A stretch of DNA of 7,913 bases from Actinomycetota bacterium (GTDB lineage Bacteria; Actinomycetota; Actinomycetes; Nanopelagicales; Nanopelagicaceae). The stretch covers positions 1-7,913 of the forward strand of contig WLIM01000047.1 in assembly GCA_009702205.1 (NCBI GenBank). The letters run 5' to 3'. The position numbers and the translations under genes were made by a program. This document shows, one piece after another, positions 4,961-7,913 of the stretch (the first letter of the stretch is position 1; each line of letters starts with the position of its first letter). Below the pieces are notes generated by a model. That model did not search any database and was not told the origin of the DNA. It saw only the letters and a program-made list of their open reading frames with translations.

Positions 4961-6397
4961 ATGAATAACGAGAAGGATGGTAGCCGTAAATATGATGCGG
5001 CTAATCCTGATGCCCTAGCCGAATTTATGAAGACTGGCTGGGCGCCAACCCCACTTGAAGGAATTGTGCCAAGTGAAGCAACTCCTTATTGCAAGGCCCG
5101 AATTGAAAAGCTCTCAAAGAAATATTTAGGTAAGCGCGTAGTACTTCCTGCTGGGGGATTAAAAGTTAGAAGTAGCGACACGGATTACCGATTCCGTCCT
5201 CATTCTGCCTTCTCGTATTTCACAGGAATAACTGGAAGCGATGCTGTCCCTGATTCTGTTTTTATTCTTGAACCAACCTCTACTGGTCATGAAGCTCTTC
5301 TATTTATTCACCCAAGATCGCCGCGAGATACATCTGAGTTTTATCGTGATGCTAAATATGGTGAATTTTGGGTCGGTCGCCGAATGACTCTAGATGAGAC
5401 ACAGCAAAAATATGGTTTGGCAGTACGCCTGATTGAAAATCTAAATGACTTCTTAAGTGATGGAAAACCAGCAGTTTATGTTCGCGGCGAAAATAAAGTT
5501 GTAGATAAGGCAATCCCTAAAGATAAAGATGCAACGGCGGAATTACTTACCTATCTTTCAGAAATTAGAATGATAAAAGATGGATATGAAATCGCTGAAA
5601 TGCAGAAAGCTGTTGATGCAACAAACCGTGGGTTTGCAGATATGGTCCGAGTTTTCGATGCGGCTTCGGCAACAAAACGTGGTGAGAGAATAATTGAATC
5701 AGCTTTCTTTGGCAGAGCAAGATTAGAGGGAAATGATTTAGGTTATGACACCATTGCAGCTTCCGGATCACATGCGTGCATTCTGCATTGGATCCGAAAT
5801 GATGGAGATGTTAAAAAGGGTGATTTAATTCTTATTGATGCTGGAGTTGAAGTTGATTCGCTTTATACAGCGGACATAACAAGAACGCTTCCGATAGACG
5901 GTAAGTTCTCACCGGCTCAACGCAAAATTTATATGTTGGTTTACGAAGCCCAAAAAGCTGGCTTTGCTGCAGTGAAGCCAGGTGCAAAATTTAAAGATAT
6001 TTCAGCTGCGGCGCATGCAGTTCTTGCTAAAGGGTTAGAAGAAATGGGAGTGCTGCCTATTTCGGCGGAAGAATCTTTGAAACCAGAAGTTGGACTTCAT
6101 CGGCGTTGGACAGTCCATGGCGTCAGCCACATGCTCGGAATTGATGTGCATGATTGTAATGAAGCAAGAGAATCACAATATCGAGATGGAACTCTTGAGG
6201 CAGGAATGATTCTTACCGTTGAGCCGGGACTTTATATTCATCCTGATGATGAACTTTTCCCTGCTGAATATCGCGGCATTGGTGTTCGAATTGAAGATGA
6301 TGTTTTAGTTACAGAAACTGGATGTCGAGTTCTCTCAAATAAATTGCCAAGTCATCCAGACGAAGTTGAAGTTTGGATGTCAAACTTAACTAACTAG
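4961..6397 (+). CDS. pepP: Xaa-Pro aminopeptidase (aminopeptidase P family, M24)
   Basis: A 478-residue metallopeptidase that removes the N-terminal residue from peptides with proline in second position, in the cytoplasm. The N-terminal aminopeptidase P domain (about 20-190) includes KTGWAPTPLEG near the start and FRPHSAFSYFTG (78-89), similar to actinobacterial PepP. The C-terminal pita-bread domain (about 205-465) has all five expected metal ligands: D293 (LIDAGVE), D305 (TADITRTLP), H390 (VHGVSHMLG), E421 (TVEPGLY) and E445 (GVRIEDDVLV). HACILHW (271-277) carries the usual active-site histidine. Length and block order match Streptomyces-type PepP of about 490 residues. A frame extension to TTG 4922 exists, but ATG 4961 has a -10-like element 6 bases upstream and the extension would run into the promoter region. 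It is divergent from the kinase and converges on the second crcB gene with a 12-base overlap. It is the only plus-strand gene here. Confidence 0.93.
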   Translation: MNNEKDGSRKYDAANPDALAEFMKTGWAPTPLEGIVPSEATPYCKARIEKLSKKYLGKRVVLPAGGLKVRSSDTDYRFRPHSAFSYFTGITGSDAVPDSVFILEPTSTGHEALLFIHPRSPRDTSEFYRDAKYGEFWVGRRMTLDETQQKYGLAVRLIENLNDFLSDGKPAVYVRGENKVVDKAIPKDKDATAELLTYLSEIRMIKDGYEIAEMQKAVDATNRGFADMVRVFDAASATKRGERIIESAFFGRARLEGNDLGYDTIAASGSHACILHWIRNDGDVKKGDLILIDAGVEVDSLYTADITRTLPIDGKFSPAQRKIYMLVYEAQKAGFAAVKPGAKFKDISAAAHAVLAKGLEEMGVLPISAEESLKPEVGLHRRWTVHGVSHMLGIDVHDCNEARESQYRDGTLEAGMILTVEPGLYIHPDDELFPAEYRGIGVRIEDDVLVTETGCRVLSNKLPSHPDEVEVWMSNLTN

Positions 6398-6724
6398 TTG
6401 GACTCCAGCCCAGGCTGCAAAAAGTCCGAAAATAAGTGAAGCGCTTACATTTATTAGGGCATCTTTATATCTACGTAATTCGTATGCAAGATATAGGTCC
6501 AGCATAAATGTTGACCAGGTTGTGAATGCGCCAGCAAAACCAATTGCAAGCAATTCATGTGTCTCTGTTGATGCTTTGAATGTGAGGCCAATAAAGAAAG
6601 AGCCAACGATATTTACTGTAAAAGTTCCAAGTGGCTTTGTGGTAAATCTTCTTATGTACTGATCTATTGCATATCGTGCAGGAGCACCAATTGCGGCGCC
6701 AATCATTACAAGCAAAGTATTCAT
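6386..6724 (-). CDS. crcB: CrcB/Fluc fluoride channel subunit, second of a heterodimeric pair
   Basis: A 112-residue membrane protein with four predicted transmembrane helices (about 1-19, 33-50, 57-80, 87-110), the size of a Fluc fluoride-channel subunit. These dimerise in antiparallel orientation and export fluoride passively. Family motifs: GAAIGAPARYA (9-19) with R17, GTFTVNIVGSFFIG (33-46) with N38, and GFAGAFTTWSTF (62-73). In homodimeric Flucs the last motif usually reads TTFSTF, with two pore phenylalanines; here the first is W70 and the second, F73, is kept. The start codon overlaps the stop of the first crcB gene by 4 bases (ATGA), so the two are translationally coupled, as expected for a heterodimer. 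The 3' end overlaps the convergent pepP by 12 bases. No fluoride riboswitch is visible immediately upstream of the pair. Confidence 0.9.
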   Translation of the reverse strand: MNTLLVMIGAAIGAPARYAIDQYIRRFTTKPLGTFTVNIVGSFFIGLTFKASTETHELLAIGFAGAFTTWSTFMLDLYLAYELRRYKDALINVSASLIFGLFAAWAGVQLVS

Positions 6725-7074
6725 CGTCGCACCGGAATCATTTTTCTAGCTAACGGAAGAACAATCGCAACTATTACCAAGCTTAAAATTACGTTGGTTG
6801 CTAAATAAAGTAGGCCACCTTTGACTGGTGAAATAGAGTGAACTGTAACCGCAGAGAATGTGGTCATTCCAGCGCAGAAACCTGGAAGCAGAATTAATCT
6901 AAGTTTTGTTATCCCTCGTCGTTCCATCAAAACAAGGAGCGCAGAAGCAAGCGCAACTCCAAGAAGGTTCGCAACCAAAGTTCCCGGTCTATCTTGCGGA
7001 ATTAATATTCCTATTGCGTACCGCACCAGAGTTCCTGCTACTCCGCCAACAGAGACTAGTAGCAGTGGATTCAT
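6721..7074 (-). CDS. crcB: CrcB/Fluc fluoride channel subunit, first of a heterodimeric pair
   Basis: A 117-residue four-helix membrane protein of the Fluc family (helices about 3-25, 32-51, 59-80, 86-109). Motifs: VGGVAGTLVRYA (9-20) with R18, GTLVANLLG (31-39) with N36, and PGFCAGMTTFSAV (64-76). Here the first pore phenylalanine of TTFSTF is kept (F73) and the second is V76, the opposite of its partner. The C-terminus is basic (RKMIPVRR). It follows sdhB by only 3 bases (UAAUUCAUG) without a Shine-Dalgarno, and it overlaps the second crcB by 4 bases. It is therefore probably expressed from the succinate dehydrogenase transcript. Function as half of a fluoride exporter is well supported by family; it is probably not functional alone. 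Confidence 0.9.
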   Translation of the reverse strand: MNPLLLVSVGGVAGTLVRYAIGILIPQDRPGTLVANLLGVALASALLVLMERRGITKLRLILLPGFCAGMTTFSAVTVHSISPVKGGLLYLATNVILSLVIVAIVLPLARKMIPVRR

Positions 7075-7077
7075 GAA

Positions 7078-7839
7078 TTAAACAATACCCTCGCGCTTGC
7101 GAATTTTGGAGCCTAACCAGCGAACCGGATCATATTTAACATCAACAACGCGCTCTTTCATCGGAATAATTGCGTTGTCTGTGATGCGAATATGTTCGGG
7201 GCAAACTTCGGTACAACACTTGGTGATGTTACACATTCCAAGACCGTGTTCTTCTTGCGCCTTCTGCTTGCGATTCTTAAGTAAATCAAGTGGGTGCATA
7301 TCTAATTCAGCGATGCGAATAAAGAATCGTGGGCCAGCAAATGACTTTTTATTCTCTTCGTGATCACGAATAACGTGGCAAGTATCTTGGCAGAGGAAAC
7401 ATTCGATGCACTTACGAAATTCTTGGCTGCGCTCGACATCGACTTGTTCCATGCGGGCCGCGCCCGGAGCCAAATCTTTTGGATGTTCGTATGAAGGTAT
7501 CTCCATAGCTTTCTTGTAATTGAAAGAAACATCAGTTACAAGATCTTTAATAACTGGGAAAGCGCGAAGTGGAGTAATCGTGATCTCTTCACCTTCAGGG
7601 AACGAAGCAACTTGAGTCATACATGCAAGACGAGGCTTGCCGTTGATTTCCATTGAACATGAACCACATTTTCCAGCTTTACAGTTCCAACGAACTGCTA
7701 GATCACCCATCTGCGTTGCTTGAACACGGTGGATTACATCTAGAACTACTTCGCCTTCATTCGCCTCAACTTCAACGTTCTTTAAACCACCATCGGTGGC
7801 ATCGCCACGCCAAATACGAAGATTAAGTTTGCGGGCCAT
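7078..7839 (-). CDS. sdhB: succinate dehydrogenase/fumarate reductase iron-sulfur subunit
   Basis: A 253-residue iron-sulfur subunit that passes electrons from the SdhA flavin to quinone at the membrane (complex II, TCA cycle). The N-terminal ferredoxin domain binds 2Fe-2S through C53, C58, C61 (RWNCKAGKCGSCS) and C73. The C-terminal domain has CIECFLCQDTC (144-154) and CNITKCCTEVCP (203-214). By analogy with E. coli SdhB, C144, C147, C150 and C213 bind 4Fe-4S, and C154, C203 and C209 bind 3Fe-4S. All ligands are present, plus an extra C208. Long stretches (for example FRKCIECFLC and EEHGLGMCNITKCCTEVCPEH) look nearly identical to the mycobacterial Sdh1-type subunit (Rv0247c). The ATG overlaps the sdhA stop by one base (TAATG), and a ribosome site AGGTGG (7849-7854) lies 9 bases upstream inside sdhA. 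The crcB pair follows after 3 bases. The membrane-anchor subunit is not downstream, so it presumably precedes sdhA. Confidence 0.96.
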   Translation of the reverse strand: MARKLNLRIWRGDATDGGLKNVEVEANEGEVVLDVIHRVQATQMGDLAVRWNCKAGKCGSCSMEINGKPRLACMTQVASFPEGEEITITPLRAFPVIKDLVTDVSFNYKKAMEIPSYEHPKDLAPGAARMEQVDVERSQEFRKCIECFLCQDTCHVIRDHEENKKSFAGPRFFIRIAELDMHPLDLLKNRKQKAQEEHGLGMCNITKCCTEVCPEHIRITDNAIIPMKERVVDVKYDPVRWLGSKIRKREGIV

Positions 7840-7913
7840 TAGTTGGAACCACCTTTCGCAATTTCTTCGGAGGTCATATATTTTTCAAGTTCGTGAATAT
7901 CAAAGAGATCGAA
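7839..7913 (-). CDS. sdhA: succinate dehydrogenase flavoprotein subunit, C-terminal end only
   Basis: The last 24 codons and stop of a minus-strand frame that enters from the right edge. The peptide reads FDLFDIHELEKYMTSEEIAK followed by GGSN. The FDxxELEKYMT pattern resembles the C-terminus of the actinobacterial Sdh1-type flavoprotein. Its position immediately before sdhB, with stop and start overlapping as TAATG, makes the assignment nearly certain even though no flavin- or substrate-binding part lies inside the window. The FAD subunit oxidises succinate to fumarate in the cytoplasmic arm of complex II. Confidence 0.82.
   Translation of the reverse strand, partial: FDLFDIHELEKYMTSEEIAKGGSN
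7849..7854 (-). promoter_or_regulatory. ribosome binding site of sdhB
   Basis: AGGTGG lies 9 bases before the sdhB ATG and is read within the last codons of sdhA (the GGT GGT pair encoding Gly-Gly). The site supports the chosen start in addition to the TAATG coupling. Confidence 0.55.

Noticed and set aside
4841..7081. Plus- and minus-strand reading frames antisense to pepP (5565-5771) and to crcB (6860-7081)
   Set aside because: They mirror strongly recognisable genes on the opposite strand and show no domain or start signal of their own.

Overview
The window looks like a core chromosome segment from a low-GC actinobacterium. GC was judged by eye at roughly the low 40s percent. The succinate dehydrogenase iron-sulfur subunit, the FprA-type ferredoxin reductase and the aminopeptidase P all resemble Mycobacterium/Streptomyces-type proteins. 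Intergenic gaps are tiny and several starts look leaderless. Together this fits a streamlined freshwater actinobacterium of the Nanopelagicales (acI) kind, but that lineage is an inference that only a search could confirm. I see no mobile element, CRISPR array, integrase or phage gene, and no gene-free stretch above 100 bases.

Layout. Nearly everything is on the minus strand; only the aminopeptidase P gene (4961-6397) is on the plus strand. Reading the minus strand from the right edge: the 3' tail of sdhA (7839-7913), sdhB (7078-7839) and two overlapping fluoride-channel genes of the CrcB/Fluc family (6721-7074 and 6386-6724). These are packed with overlaps or 3-base gaps and look like one transcript. 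It converges on pepP with a 12-base overlap of the 3' ends. pepP is divergent from a P-loop kinase of the uridine kinase/FrcK-like family (4275-4895). Both starts of that pair appear leaderless, and their promoters would share the same short spacer.

Downstream of the kinase on the minus strand come tRNA-Ser(GCU), the FprA-type ferredoxin/adrenodoxin-NADP reductase and tRNA-Arg(ACG), separated by 22 and 28 bases. Next is a three-gene cassette: a hydroxypyruvate isomerase-like TIM barrel, a small antibiotic-biosynthesis-monooxygenase (ABM)-fold protein, and an alpha/beta hydrolase of the kynurenine formamidase-like type. At the left edge a further minus-strand gene, cut by the window end (1-798), encodes a putative GT-A-like nucleotide-sugar transferase with a DVD motif.

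How the genes work together. sdhAB feed electrons from succinate into the quinone pool, and the CrcB pair exports fluoride from the same presumed transcript. FprA passes electrons between NADPH and ferredoxin. The isomerase/ABM/hydrolase cassette resembles a small-molecule carbonyl or catabolic module whose substrate cannot be read from sequence. The points most worth a second look are the complementary loss of pore phenylalanines in the two CrcB subunits, the back-to-back leaderless promoters, and the three-gene cassette.
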